DNA from: Kordia sp. TARA_039_SRF
GTDB taxonomy: Bacteria > Bacteroidota > Bacteroidia > Flavobacteriales > Flavobacteriaceae
NCBI GenBank assembly: GCA_006383075.2
Contig: SMNH02000001.1
Coordinates: 248,001-312,000, forward strand
DNA length: 64,000 bases
Direction: 5' to 3'
Part shown: positions 27,299-36,757 of the stretch, one piece after another
How positions within the stretch are numbered: the stretch's first letter is position 1
How the letters are laid out: every line of letters begins with the position of its first letter
Notes under the pieces: generated by a model
What the model saw: only the letters and a program-made list of their open reading frames with translations
Told to the model about the DNA's origin: nothing
Database searches by the model: none
Position numbers and translations under genes: made by a program

Positions 27299-28207
27299 TT
27301 ACTTCTTTTTATTCTTGTTCATGTGCTTTTTACGCGCAATCATAGAACGATAGTAACGATACAAGAAATCGTAACATACCATTTCATGAATACGGTTTTT
27401 CGATTTGAACAAACGATTCATCAACATGTGCAAATAACTTCCCATCAAATCGTTGAGAGGCATCATGAGCGTTTCCTCTTCTTTGTGCTTGATGATGGCA
27501 GCTGCCGTTTCCGCAATGCCTTCTTCTTTTTCTTGTAATACATCCAAAATTGGCGAATAATCTGGATTTTCCTCAGCGGTAAATACCATAAATTCTTCAA
27601 TTTTTTTACGCTCGGCTCTAAATTTATCGTCTAATTGCTTTTTCAACGGTCGCGCCATGCCAAATTCGTTTCCAAATCCTGTTTTTAAGCGGTCCATAAT
27701 TTCTAGCTTTTCATCATCGGTATAGCCGTAACTTGACAAATGTGAGTCCATTGCTCGTAATGAAAACAACCAACGCAATTCTTCGCCTTCGTCACCTTCA
27801 ATCATGTCTACAAAGTCCACAATCATTTTACTATCGTGATAAAACAACGTTTCCGCCAATTCCATCGTGTTCGCGCCATAGCGTTCTATTTCGCGCTGAT
27901 AGGTATCAATTTGAATCTTATAAATCAAGTCTTGATCAATAAATTCTTTAAATTTTGGATACAATCCGTTAATGATGAATCCTACATTTTCTGGTTTTGT
28001 ATAGTGAAAACGCACGCGCGCATGATGTTTAGGATCGGCGTAGCGAATAAAAAACCATTTGTCTATAATTCCGTGTGCGATTAATTGCTCTGCAACAGGC
28101 TTGATAATTTCCGTTAACACAGCATCACAGGTTTTTGGTCCTGTATAAATTTTATAATACAGCCAACTGTCTCCTAGGATAAAATTTCTTTGTATTTCGT
28201 TACTCAT
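27299..28207 (-). CDS. Thiopeptide-type/SpaB C-terminal elimination protein (split LanB)
   Basis: A 302-aa protein of the SpaB_C family, the second catalytic half of class I lantibiotic dehydratases. The N-terminus (RNFILGDSWLYYKIYTGPKTCDAVL) and WFFIRYADPKHHARVRFHY are hallmark stretches, and DTYQREIERYGANTMELAETLFYHDS matches the conserved region of the glutamate-elimination domain. It overlaps the dehydratase gene by 8 bp, which indicates translational coupling. It would remove glutamyl groups to create dehydroalanine and dehydrobutyrine. Confidence 0.92.
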   Translation of the reverse strand: MSNEIQRNFILGDSWLYYKIYTGPKTCDAVLTEIIKPVAEQLIAHGIIDKWFFIRYADPKHHARVRFHYTKPENVGFIINGLYPKFKEFIDQDLIYKIQIDTYQREIERYGANTMELAETLFYHDSKMIVDFVDMIEGDEGEELRWLFSLRAMDSHLSSYGYTDDEKLEIMDRLKTGFGNEFGMARPLKKQLDDKFRAERKKIEEFMVFTAEENPDYSPILDVLQEKEEGIAETAAAIIKHKEEETLMMPLNDLMGSYLHMLMNRLFKSKNRIHEMVCYDFLYRYYRSMIARKKHMNKNKKK

Positions 28208-30455
28208 TGCTCTGCTTGCTTTGTGTTAATTTTTGTTCGTTATAAAATGAAATTACGACTTGGTTGGTGTAATATTCATCTCCTTCTTTTACAACTCCGC
28301 GTTCGCTAAATAGGAACTCGGTTAGTTTGAATGAACCTCGTTTACTTACGGTATCTAATAACATGCGTACCGAAGTAAGATTTCCAAAGTTTACAAGCAA
28401 TTCATTATCACCATCGGCAAGCATCACGTATTGCGGAATTTTTAAACTATCGCGCAATGTTTGTATGGCTTGCGTGAGTTTGTCGTTGTCATTTTTGACT
28501 TTTAGTAAAGGCTCAATATGACTTTTCTTTAAGTTCCAAGTAGCATCATGCAGAATTAAATTTTTGTATTCTACTCGTGGTAAAAAGGCAAATTCATTGG
28601 CAAATGGGCCCAATCCGAAACCAACACCACTACGAATTCCTTGTGTTTGCATATCTGCTAAAAAGTGATAGATAGGTAAGGAATTGTGTGAATAGTTGTG
28701 TGCATTTGTTAAATGTGGTACCACTTCTTTGTTGTTCTTTTTAGAGCGAAGCAATACTTTGCTCATACCTCTTACCGATACCATTAAATCGTCAATTGGC
28801 AATTGGTCTTCTTCGTCTTTAATCGATTTTGCTAAGTATGGAATTTCGTATTTACGTAGATCTGGACGCATTAAAATGTTTCCAACTCTCGATTCTGGCA
28901 AATGCACAATTTCCGCCAAGATTTTATCTTTGTTCATCTCCGCTTCCATATCGACCATTTCTTGCGTGTACGCGAATAATTCTTCATCACCATGACAAAA
29001 ACGTCCAAGCAAGTTGGCAGCACTTGATCCGCCACCGCCGCTGAATTTAATTTTGTGTTCGCCGTTGGCATCTTCTAAAATTTCAATCATGCACGAAAGC
29101 GTATCTGGCAAATCGTTCCAGTTCAAATCGTATTGTTCAAAATCTTTATCGTCAATTTTGATAACGTAATCGTCGTTTTTAAAAGCTTCAATCAGTTTGT
29201 TTTGAAAGTAGCTGTTTAGTGAAGACCAACGAACTTCCATCATTGGGTTTTTGGCTTGTCTGCCAGGAATCACAATATTATCTACCAACGGATTTACGTC
29301 TCCAGCACCTTGATCTTGCTTGTAGCCAATTCCGATTTCTACGTCTAGCGCGGTAGATAATGGTACTTCGCGCTCTTCGAAACGCTCGTGAAAGGCATCT
29401 CTAAATTTGGTAAGCGTGGTGGTATTTTGTGGAAACGTCATTCGATTCAATAAGGCAAATCCTTTTTGGATGTCTTCTACAACCGTACTATCGAGTATGT
29501 TTTTGGTGTTTTGTAGTACCATGTCCGTTTGGAACATAAACTTCAATTCAAAGTCTGTGTCCAATTGTTGTAAAAATTCGCTTAATTCTAAATATACTTG
29601 CGGATTGTTTCCAATAGATTGGTCAATTTTGTTGATTTTTTTGTCCGCTTCTTTCAGTGCCGCTAAAATACCTTCAACACCTTCCAAACGTTCTAATACT
29701 GAACAAATTTGCTCTAAGAATTCTGGTCCAGAAACAGAAGGTTCCAATTCGCTAATGAGCAACTGACTCGATACTAATTCTTCTATAAATTCTGTAGATT
29801 CTTCAATCGTGATTTCATCGTCTACTAACAATTCCGCCAATTCAGACAATAAGGCTCCGTGTGATGCTTTTTCGAGCACGAGCGCTAAATATTCGGTATC
29901 ATCAACCGCAACAATATGGTGATGACGTCTACTGTTAAAATATTTATATTCGATGTAACGCAATTGCGGTCCGGCTTTGTAGATACTAGAGTTTGGATAG
30001 AAACGCAATTGTTCTCTAATTCGCTTATTGCGAACTAAATCTTGCGAAAGCGCTACCAAATAGTTCATGTCCAAACGTGTATGACGTTTGTTTTGTGACG
30101 AACCTTTGAGTTGAATGTCGGTTTCTTCGCCAAATTCACCTACGGAACATCCTGCAAAGAGTCCAAATGGTGTACATCGTGAAGACATTCTGGAAATATA
30201 TTTTAAGATGGAATATTTTAGTTTTTCCTCTTTTTTAGGATCATCTTTTTCGCCTTCTAACCAACGATTCATTTCTTCAAATAACGATGGTGAGGCTAAA
30301 AATAAAGCTTCTCTCACAACAGGATTTTCACAAACCGTTTTAAAATCTTCATCGGAGATTTCTTGGTTTTTGGTCAAATCTTGGTAGGAACTGAATGAGA
30401 AAAGCGGCGTTCGTAATATGTATTTTGAAAAATTCTTATATGGATTATTACTCAT
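28200..30455 (-). CDS. Lantibiotic dehydratase, glutamylation half (LanB N-terminal)
   Basis: A 751-aa protein matching the Lant_dehydr_N family: it begins YILRTPLFSFSSYQDL and carries SRCTPFGLFAGCSVGEF, RLDMNYLVALSQDL and LRYIEYKYF. The C-terminal part has PRVEYKNLILHDATWNL and VMLADGDNELLVNFGN. This half uses glutamyl-tRNA to activate Ser/Thr of the precursor. The elimination half is encoded separately by the overlapping next gene, as in thiopeptide and many Bacteroidota systems. It is 6 bp downstream of lanC. Confidence 0.93.
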   Translation of the reverse strand: MSNNPYKNFSKYILRTPLFSFSSYQDLTKNQEISDEDFKTVCENPVVREALFLASPSLFEEMNRWLEGEKDDPKKEEKLKYSILKYISRMSSRCTPFGLFAGCSVGEFGEETDIQLKGSSQNKRHTRLDMNYLVALSQDLVRNKRIREQLRFYPNSSIYKAGPQLRYIEYKYFNSRRHHHIVAVDDTEYLALVLEKASHGALLSELAELLVDDEITIEESTEFIEELVSSQLLISELEPSVSGPEFLEQICSVLERLEGVEGILAALKEADKKINKIDQSIGNNPQVYLELSEFLQQLDTDFELKFMFQTDMVLQNTKNILDSTVVEDIQKGFALLNRMTFPQNTTTLTKFRDAFHERFEEREVPLSTALDVEIGIGYKQDQGAGDVNPLVDNIVIPGRQAKNPMMEVRWSSLNSYFQNKLIEAFKNDDYVIKIDDKDFEQYDLNWNDLPDTLSCMIEILEDANGEHKIKFSGGGGSSAANLLGRFCHGDEELFAYTQEMVDMEAEMNKDKILAEIVHLPESRVGNILMRPDLRKYEIPYLAKSIKDEEDQLPIDDLMVSVRGMSKVLLRSKKNNKEVVPHLTNAHNYSHNSLPIYHFLADMQTQGIRSGVGFGLGPFANEFAFLPRVEYKNLILHDATWNLKKSHIEPLLKVKNDNDKLTQAIQTLRDSLKIPQYVMLADGDNELLVNFGNLTSVRMLLDTVSKRGSFKLTEFLFSERGVVKEGDEYYTNQVVISFYNEQKLTQSKQSNE

Positions 30456-30461
30456 GTGTTG

Positions 30462-31679
30462 TTAGCTTATCATTAAACATTCATCCCAATTGGTGTCGTA
30501 GTCTGCCAAGTAATCAAGAATGGTCAAACCGATACCAGCAACACCTTCTAATACAGACACTTCTGGCGACCAACTTTTGTCAACACCTTTCCATTGTTTG
30601 TATCCTGCGTAGCCGTCTTCAAAAGTGGCTCTGTCAATTCCGTCTTGCATCCAAAATTCAAATGCATCTTTAAAGTCTTGGTCACCCGTTTCTTTGTACA
30701 TTCTGTAGAACATTTGCGCATTTCCGTACGAGCCGTGACAAACACCAGCATCGCGTACTAAACTGTCTTCTACTTTGGTTCTTTTTGCCGAATGTTTTAA
30801 TACTTCTAACGCCGTTTTTCCGAGAGCTTCGTCGTTGAGTGTTTTGGAAGCATACCAAAAACGCATTGCCACACCTAAGTCACCATAACACCAAGCCAGG
30901 CGACTTTGTGAGTTTTGATCTTCTTTGTTGTCGGTTACCCAACTTGGGAAGATAGAGAATGGATTTTCTTCTTCGCTTTTAAAGCTTAGAATGTATTTTA
31001 CAGCTCCTTTGAGCATTGGTTCTGCCTTTTCTTTGAAAGCGTCGTGTTCGTGGAGTTTTGTTAAGATTCCTACAATGCTCGACATTCCGTGCGATAGACT
31101 TAAATTGTATCCTCTTTCTTTGGTTTCAATACTTAACTCCGATTCCCAACGCACTTTTCCGTCGCCAGCATCTTCTGATAAGCCTTCGAGCAAGTCTAAA
31201 AATTCAACTAAAAAGCCTTTATATTTTTCTTTCAATTCGTCCGATTTGGTGTTTCGGTATCGATTTAGGAAGTAAAACGCATATCCAATAGCGCCGTGAA
31301 GAAAGTCGTAGTTACCATTCTTCATATCGGTCACCATAAAGGTGTAAATGTATTGATCGAGCTCAGGCAATAAATCGTCATTATCGGCATCCATGAACTC
31401 TTCTTGTTCCAAATGGTCTAATACCCAACCAGCACCTGCAATTCCAGTACAGAATGTAGGGTAACTGTAGCCTTCATTGATTTTGTCGATACAATCGGTT
31501 AGCATTTCTACGCCGATATCAGCGTGGTCATCAATATCTAAATATTTAGAATAATAAAACTCAAATAAAGAGATTCCTGCTAATCCTGCTAGCACTCCAA
31601 TTTGAGTTTCTTCTTTGTATTTTGATTTAATGATTTGGTCAATTTCTTTTAACTTTTTTTCTAATAGTTCCTTATTCAT
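30462..31679 (-). CDS. LanC-type lanthionine cyclase
   Basis: A 405-aa protein with the alpha/alpha toroid pattern of LanC: repeats of the GLAGISLF, GIAGAGWVL, HGAIGYAFYF and LSHGMSSIVGI type, then the zinc site with Cys ~263 in AWCYGDLGV and Cys-His ~315-316 in VCHGSYGNA. All three zinc ligands are therefore present. It adds Cys thiols to dehydrated residues to make (methyl)lanthionine. It is first in the lanC-lanB-lanB_C-lanA1 unit. Confidence 0.93.
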   Translation of the reverse strand: MNKELLEKKLKEIDQIIKSKYKEETQIGVLAGLAGISLFEFYYSKYLDIDDHADIGVEMLTDCIDKINEGYSYPTFCTGIAGAGWVLDHLEQEEFMDADNDDLLPELDQYIYTFMVTDMKNGNYDFLHGAIGYAFYFLNRYRNTKSDELKEKYKGFLVEFLDLLEGLSEDAGDGKVRWESELSIETKERGYNLSLSHGMSSIVGILTKLHEHDAFKEKAEPMLKGAVKYILSFKSEEENPFSIFPSWVTDNKEDQNSQSRLAWCYGDLGVAMRFWYASKTLNDEALGKTALEVLKHSAKRTKVEDSLVRDAGVCHGSYGNAQMFYRMYKETGDQDFKDAFEFWMQDGIDRATFEDGYAGYKQWKGVDKSWSPEVSVLEGVAGIGLTILDYLADYDTNWDECLMIS

Positions 31680-31818
31680 AATTTTTCAAATGATTCAAGT
31701 TTTGGTCTACCTCAAATTAAAGGCTTTTTTTATTCTATTACAAGAATAAGCAATAGGAATCGCCAAGAAAATTGGAAATATGTTATCGAAATTTATAAAA
31801 AAGAGGAAGAAGAATGTA

Positions 31819-32625
31819 TTATTCTAATTTTTTTAGCAATTCTATAGCTTTTTCATAATTGTAGTTGCTTGTATCTTGGACTAAAGTTTGCAAAACTTTC
31901 TTTGCGTTTTCCGCATTGTTTTGTTTTAAATAGACAAGTGCCGTGTACCAATACGCTTTGTGATTGTCGAGCGTATTGCTGTTGCGCAATTTGTCAAATG
32001 TTTGAATGGCTTCGCGATAGTTTTCTAATTCCAAATAACACACGCCAATATATAGTTGGGTTTTTGGGTCGTATATTGCATCTTTTGCAGTTTCCATAAA
32101 AATGCTTAGTGCTTCTTGATAGTTTCCGTCTTGAAACAACGTTTGTGCTTTCACACGATTGTCATCGGTAGTACCTTTTTCAACAAAAGAAGGCAACGTA
32201 TTCCAGTTGTGATATTGCTCAAAAGCGTCACTCGCGGTAATGGATTGCATAAACGAGAAATACAACAACGTCATTACAGCGGCAATGGCAACCGCAGAAG
32301 AAATTACGTAAAAGTAGGATTTGTTCCTTTTTTTAGGAATGGATGATTTTTGTTGTTGAATGTTGCGTATTTTTTGTGATAATGCCACAACATCATCTGC
32401 GCGAAACTCATTGGCAAGTGCTTTAATTTCTGTAACAGAAGCATTGGCTTTTACATTCCACGTATGTTCATTGTACACACTTTCGAGCGATGTTAACGTG
32501 TTAACAAATGCTGCAAGTTCGGTATCCTTTTCTAGCAGCTCTTCAAAAGCTGTTCTTTCGGCGTCGTTCATTTGATTGTCAATATACAAGCCTATTTTCT
32601 CGTATGTGTTGTCATCAAAACTCAT
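31819..32625 (-). CDS. Anti-sigma-factor-like membrane protein with TPR domain
   Basis: A 268-aa protein whose first ~60 residues (KIGLYIDNQMNDAERTAFEELLEKDTEL) look like the cytoplasmic anti-sigma domain of Bacteroidota regulators, without the zinc cysteines. One transmembrane helix (FYVISSAVAIAAVMTLLYFSF) is followed by a periplasmic TPR region (~150-268). It overlaps the sigma-factor gene by 4 bp (ATGA), the usual sign of a cognate pair. It probably holds the sigma factor at the membrane until an envelope signal arrives. Confidence 0.75.
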   Translation of the reverse strand: MSFDDNTYEKIGLYIDNQMNDAERTAFEELLEKDTELAAFVNTLTSLESVYNEHTWNVKANASVTEIKALANEFRADDVVALSQKIRNIQQQKSSIPKKRNKSYFYVISSAVAIAAVMTLLYFSFMQSITASDAFEQYHNWNTLPSFVEKGTTDDNRVKAQTLFQDGNYQEALSIFMETAKDAIYDPKTQLYIGVCYLELENYREAIQTFDKLRNSNTLDNHKAYWYTALVYLKQNNAENAKKVLQTLVQDTSNYNYEKAIELLKKLE

Positions 32626-33179
32626 AGGTTCTTTATTTTAGAAAACGTTTTGTCTTCCTGTATTAACTTGGTTAATTTCGTTTTGCATTTAAAAACACGT
32701 TGTCGGGCAACTACTTTAGACGCGTATGAAAACGTTTTAACAATATCATCATACGAAGTGCCATTAAACAAAAGCGTCAATACTTTTCTACAATTTTCAG
32801 AGAGTAATTGAAATTTTTGAATATATAATTCCCATTGTTCTTGTTCTAATAATGCAACGGCGTTTTCGGTTTCTTTATCTTCAAGTTCAATAACCTTTGA
32901 ATCTGTTACCCGTTTTTTATTTAATTCTCGTCGCCAAAGATTTTTACAAGTGGTAAAAAGGTACGCTTCAAAAGAAGATTTTATGGTCAACTCTCTATTT
33001 TTGAGTCGGATGTATAATTGAATTAATGCGTTGTGAAAAATATCTTCTGCATCAGATACAGCGCCTTTATTTTGCAATACAAATATCTTCACCTTTATAA
33101 AAAAGCAATCATATATTTCTTCCAATACAGTTTGTTCTCCGGTACGCAGACCTTCAATAAAATAAGCATCATTTGACAT
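32622..33179 (-). CDS. ECF RNA polymerase sigma factor
   Basis: A 185-aa sigma-70-family protein. Region 2 is seen in AEDIFHNALIQLYIRLKNRELTIK and FEAYLFTTCKNLWRRELNKKR. Region 4 is a helix-turn-helix in LLFNGTSYDDIVKTFSYASKVVARQRVFKC. It is followed immediately by its probable anti-sigma partner. It is divergent from the small secreted protein/T9SS/subtilisin/CHAT genes, a likely target set. A 16-bp palindrome lies in the shared 159-bp upstream region. Confidence 0.88.
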   Translation of the reverse strand: MSNDAYFIEGLRTGEQTVLEEIYDCFFIKVKIFVLQNKGAVSDAEDIFHNALIQLYIRLKNRELTIKSSFEAYLFTTCKNLWRRELNKKRVTDSKVIELEDKETENAVALLEQEQWELYIQKFQLLSENCRKVLTLLFNGTSYDDIVKTFSYASKVVARQRVFKCKTKLTKLIQEDKTFSKIKNL

Positions 33180-33257
33180 AAAATAGGGATCACTATAAAG
33201 CTGTACTAAAAATAATGAAATAAATCGGGTAACAAAATTTCTGGCTTGTAACTATCT

Positions 33258-33273
33258 AATGAATCGATTCATT
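33258..33273. promoter_or_regulatory. Perfect 16-bp palindrome in the sigma/secreted-protein divergent promoter
   Basis: aatgaatcgattcatt is fully symmetrical and lies about 80 bp from both flanking start codons. Its size and position fit the binding site of a dimeric regulator that could control both directions. The protein is unknown. Confidence 0.4.
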
Positions 33274-33344
33274 CAATAGGTGGAATCCGAAAAACCTTGA
33301 AAAAATAGAGTAGGAAATAATCGTTTAATCAACATATTTTGAAC

Positions 33345-33737
33345 ATGAAAAAAAGTATACACCTCACAGCAATTATGTTGCTATTAATGTCTTTCAGCTT
33401 ACAGGCACAAAAAGCAGAAGATAGTAACAAGATATCAATAAATGACCAGTTCGTAATCTCGTTACAAGAAAAAAGTATCGATCAAGTATCAGATTATTAT
33501 GAAATAGATTTTTCTGAATTCAATTTTGCATCAGAAAAAGACATGAAACAATTTTGTGAGTTTTCTTCTGGCGGCTTCCATACGTTTAAAGCAAATTTTG
33601 ATGCCAAAATTATAGAAGTTCACTTTAACACAGAAATGCTTGGAAAAAGTAATATGACCATTGCTAGTTTGAATCAATATTTAGTTGATGTATCAAGAAA
33701 ATTAAAAAGCACATACAATGCTATAAAATCTGAGTAA
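33345..33737 (+). CDS. Small secreted protein of unknown function (130 aa)
   Basis: Taken from the ATG at 33345; the TTG two codons earlier is unlikely. A signal peptide ends at FSLQAQ. The mature part of about 108 residues (DQFVISLQEKSIDQVSDYYEIDF) looks like a compact alpha/beta domain, with no motif I recognise. The stop is 2 bp before the next ATG, so it is translationally close to the large T9SS protein. It is divergent from the ECF sigma gene, the usual place for a sigma-dependent target. Confidence 0.72.
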   Translation: MKKSIHLTAIMLLLMSFSLQAQKAEDSNKISINDQFVISLQEKSIDQVSDYYEIDFSEFNFASEKDMKQFCEFSSGGFHTFKANFDAKIIEVHFNTEMLGKSNMTIASLNQYLVDVSRKLKSTYNAIKSE

Positions 33738-33739
33738 TT

Positions 33740-36649
33740 ATGGAAAAACAAGGAAAATTTCTTGATAAACTGATCAAACATGTAGGTTTGAATAACAGAA
33801 ATATGAAACAGATTTTATGTGTCATAACTTTTTTAATCACAGCAAATAGTTTTGCACAAGCTCCGGGTTGTCCAAATGTACATGCGGGTGATGATGTTGT
33901 GATGTCCTGTGATGAAGATTGTACAGATTTGTCAGCAACATTTTTGCAAACAGGAGAAACAACTAGTTACTCAGTTACACCTATACCTTTTAGTCCGCCA
34001 TTTCCAGCTACTGGAGGAAATCCTGTTTCTGTTAATATGGATGATAGATGGTCTGATGCAATTGATTTACCATTTAATTTTTGTTTTTATGGACAAAATT
34101 ATACACAAATGCTTGTGGGTTCAAATGGTGTAGTGACGTTTGATTTAAGTAGTAATAGTCCAGGAGGACTCTGTCAGTGGTCATTTACGGATACATTGCC
34201 TAGCCCTAATTTATTCTCAGCTACTATTTTTGGGCCTTATATGGACATTGATCCTTCTGTACAAGGTTCAGGAATCATCAATTGGACAGTATTTGGAACT
34301 GCTCCATGTAGAACAATGGTTGTAAACTATAACGACATTCCATACTATAGTGCAAATTGTAATCAATATACAATGACAACTCAAATTGTGATGTATGAAA
34401 CTACGAATGTAGTAGAGATTTATTTGACAGATAGAACGAACCAATGTACTACATGGAATAATGGAAATGCTGTTTTAGGAATTCAAAATCAAGGAGGAAC
34501 GCAGGCAACGGTTGCTCCAGGAAGAAATACAGGAAACTGGGTTACTTCTAGTGAAGCATGGCGTTTTACTCCAAATGGAGCTTCAAATGTACAATTCACT
34601 TGGCTAAATAGTTTGGGACAATCTATTGGAAACTCGCCAAATATTACAGTTTGTCCTGAAGAAGGCGAAACTACCTATACAGCTAGAGCTGTTTATACAA
34701 ATTGCGACGGAAATGCAATTACTGTATCTGATACGGTAACAGTTAAAAATACAGCTGGAGATTCTGTAGATTTTCATTTAGAAGATGTTAATCAAGTAGA
34801 GCAAACTGAGTTCAATTTATGTGAAGATGTATTTTTAGACGGAAGCGCAACTCTTAATACAGGAAGTTATTATTTAGACATTTGGAGAGTAAATGCAGAC
34901 AATTCACTTAGTTGGTTGTCGGCACAAGATCCAAGCCCTGGATTATCAAGTGGTTGGAGAACAGGAAGTCCAGTAAATATAAATATTACGGAACGGTTTG
35001 TAAATGATATGAATAATCCAGTAACATTTGAAGCAGGTGTTACTTACGAAGTAAAATTAGCCATAAACGATCCAGAATGCGGATGGGTTTCTGAAGTAAG
35101 AAGATTTACCTATGTAGAAGGTGAAATGTCATCAAACTTTACTATAGTTAACTATTATTGCCATGATGGAGTTTACGATGTCACTGTAACCGCAGAAGAT
35201 ATAGATCCGAGTCAATGGTGGGGACTTTATGAAACAAGTGTGGAAGGCTCTACAAGTGATGCAAATACCATCTTTCCTCTTATTGAAACACAATTGGGAA
35301 TCACTACAGCAACATTTACGAATTTAGATCCTTATAAATTCTATTACATCAAGCATGGAGTATGGACGGAAAATTGTCCTTGGCAAGAAACAAGAAAACC
35401 ATTGGATCGTGATTGTTGTACTGACAATCCTTATATAGAGCCATATTGGGAATTCTGCGCTTCAGAAAATGTATGTGAGTTGGATTCATGGCCAATAAGA
35501 GTTTTAGATGCTCAAGGAAATCATGTGCAGTTATCTGATGGAGTAACTTTTTCATGGTCAAGCTCTTCAGGTGATACTAGTTCTAGTGATGTAGTATATG
35601 CAGAACCTTTTGAAGAATGGGAGCTGACAGTTACTTATCCAGATGGATGTATCTACAGAATGACGTATAAGCAAATATGTTGTGAAGAAGATATTCATAT
35701 AGAAATAGATGAATGTCCAAATGATGAACTTATAGCTAACTTACAATCAAACATAAAAGCTAAGAACGCAAGTATATCAAACGAAAACTATGAAAAATAC
35801 TTGAAGTTAATCGATACGTACAATGAAAACATTGACAAAAGTCAAAAAGAAGATTGTGATCCTTGTGAAATAGGTTTAGTAGTCTTACGAGTGGTTGATG
35901 GACAAGGTAATTTAGTCACAGATTTTGAAAGTATAGTTTGGGGAGATGGATTGGCAACGGATGAAAATATCCGATTAGGAACGGTCAATACAACATATAC
36001 TGTAACTGTGGTTCAAAAAGTAAATGAAGGAATGGACGAATGTGTATACACAGATACGTTTATATATGAATGTCCTGAACCTTGTGGGGCAACTACAGGC
36101 TTACGTTATGATTGTAGATCGAATATATTAAGTTGGAATGCCATAGCTGATGTAAGTAATTATATTGTTGAGGTTACTTGGGACGACCCAAGATGTTGTA
36201 GATCGGACGTAGGATCAGGGCCAAATTACTGGAATGTTTCAGGAACTTCTTTCCAATTACCATATATCAATCTCTCAGGATGCTTTAGTTGGAGAATCGG
36301 TACGGTATGTCCAGAAGAAGGCGTGATATGGACAGATTACGCATGTAGCGATTGTATATCATTCCCAACAGAACCAACACCGTCAGATGTGAAAACGGAA
36401 GCTAAAATTTCACCAAATCCAAACGACGGTCATATGAATATCGAAATTTCAGGAGCAGACAAAACGAATTTTACACTCAAAGTATATCGCTTTGACGGAA
36501 TCCTTATCAAGACTTTCGATACAAATCGTATAGAAAATAACAAAACAATTTTAACGTGGAACGGAAAATCTGTATTAGCACCAGGAATGTACTTCTTTGT
36601 GATTACGACAGACACAGAAACCATCACCAAAAAAGTTGTCATAAAATAA
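33740..36649 (+). CDS. Large secreted Ig-like protein with T9SS sorting domain
   Basis: A 969-aa cargo protein. The ATG at 33740 puts 21 residues ahead of the signal peptide (MKQILCVITFLITANSFAQ); the ATG at 33803 would start right at it and may be the true start. The N-terminal region ~45-270 (SVNMDDRWSDAIDLPFNFCFYG, VGSNGVVTFD) resembles a gliding-motility/lectin-like beta-sandwich found in Flavobacteriia. Ig/fibronectin-like segments rich in paired Cys follow (CCTDNPY, CCEEDIHIE, CCRSDVG). The last ~80 residues (ISPNPNDGHMNIEISG ... KKVVIK) are a T9SS type A domain. No enzymatic motif was seen. Confidence 0.82.
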   Translation: MEKQGKFLDKLIKHVGLNNRNMKQILCVITFLITANSFAQAPGCPNVHAGDDVVMSCDEDCTDLSATFLQTGETTSYSVTPIPFSPPFPATGGNPVSVNMDDRWSDAIDLPFNFCFYGQNYTQMLVGSNGVVTFDLSSNSPGGLCQWSFTDTLPSPNLFSATIFGPYMDIDPSVQGSGIINWTVFGTAPCRTMVVNYNDIPYYSANCNQYTMTTQIVMYETTNVVEIYLTDRTNQCTTWNNGNAVLGIQNQGGTQATVAPGRNTGNWVTSSEAWRFTPNGASNVQFTWLNSLGQSIGNSPNITVCPEEGETTYTARAVYTNCDGNAITVSDTVTVKNTAGDSVDFHLEDVNQVEQTEFNLCEDVFLDGSATLNTGSYYLDIWRVNADNSLSWLSAQDPSPGLSSGWRTGSPVNINITERFVNDMNNPVTFEAGVTYEVKLAINDPECGWVSEVRRFTYVEGEMSSNFTIVNYYCHDGVYDVTVTAEDIDPSQWWGLYETSVEGSTSDANTIFPLIETQLGITTATFTNLDPYKFYYIKHGVWTENCPWQETRKPLDRDCCTDNPYIEPYWEFCASENVCELDSWPIRVLDAQGNHVQLSDGVTFSWSSSSGDTSSSDVVYAEPFEEWELTVTYPDGCIYRMTYKQICCEEDIHIEIDECPNDELIANLQSNIKAKNASISNENYEKYLKLIDTYNENIDKSQKEDCDPCEIGLVVLRVVDGQGNLVTDFESIVWGDGLATDENIRLGTVNTTYTVTVVQKVNEGMDECVYTDTFIYECPEPCGATTGLRYDCRSNILSWNAIADVSNYIVEVTWDDPRCCRSDVGSGPNYWNVSGTSFQLPYINLSGCFSWRIGTVCPEEGVIWTDYACSDCISFPTEPTPSDVKTEAKISPNPNDGHMNIEISGADKTNFTLKVYRFDGILIKTFDTNRIENNKTILTWNGKSVLAPGMYFFVITTDTETITKKVVIK

Positions 36650-36666
36650 CAATAATAATGCAAGAG

Positions 36667-36696
36667 AATTCCAGTCAATTTCGATTGGCTGGAATT
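36667..36696 (+). terminator. Hairpin terminator after the T9SS protein
   Basis: The 12-bp stem aattccagtcaa / ttggctggaatt (one wobble) with loop tttcga is followed by a weak T stretch. It lies 18 bp after the stop codon and separates this gene from the subtilisin gene. Confidence 0.7.
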
Positions 36697-36757
36697 TTAA
36701 TAATACCTAAACCAATCATTATTATTTATCTTATTACTAATTTAAACTAAAAGAAAT

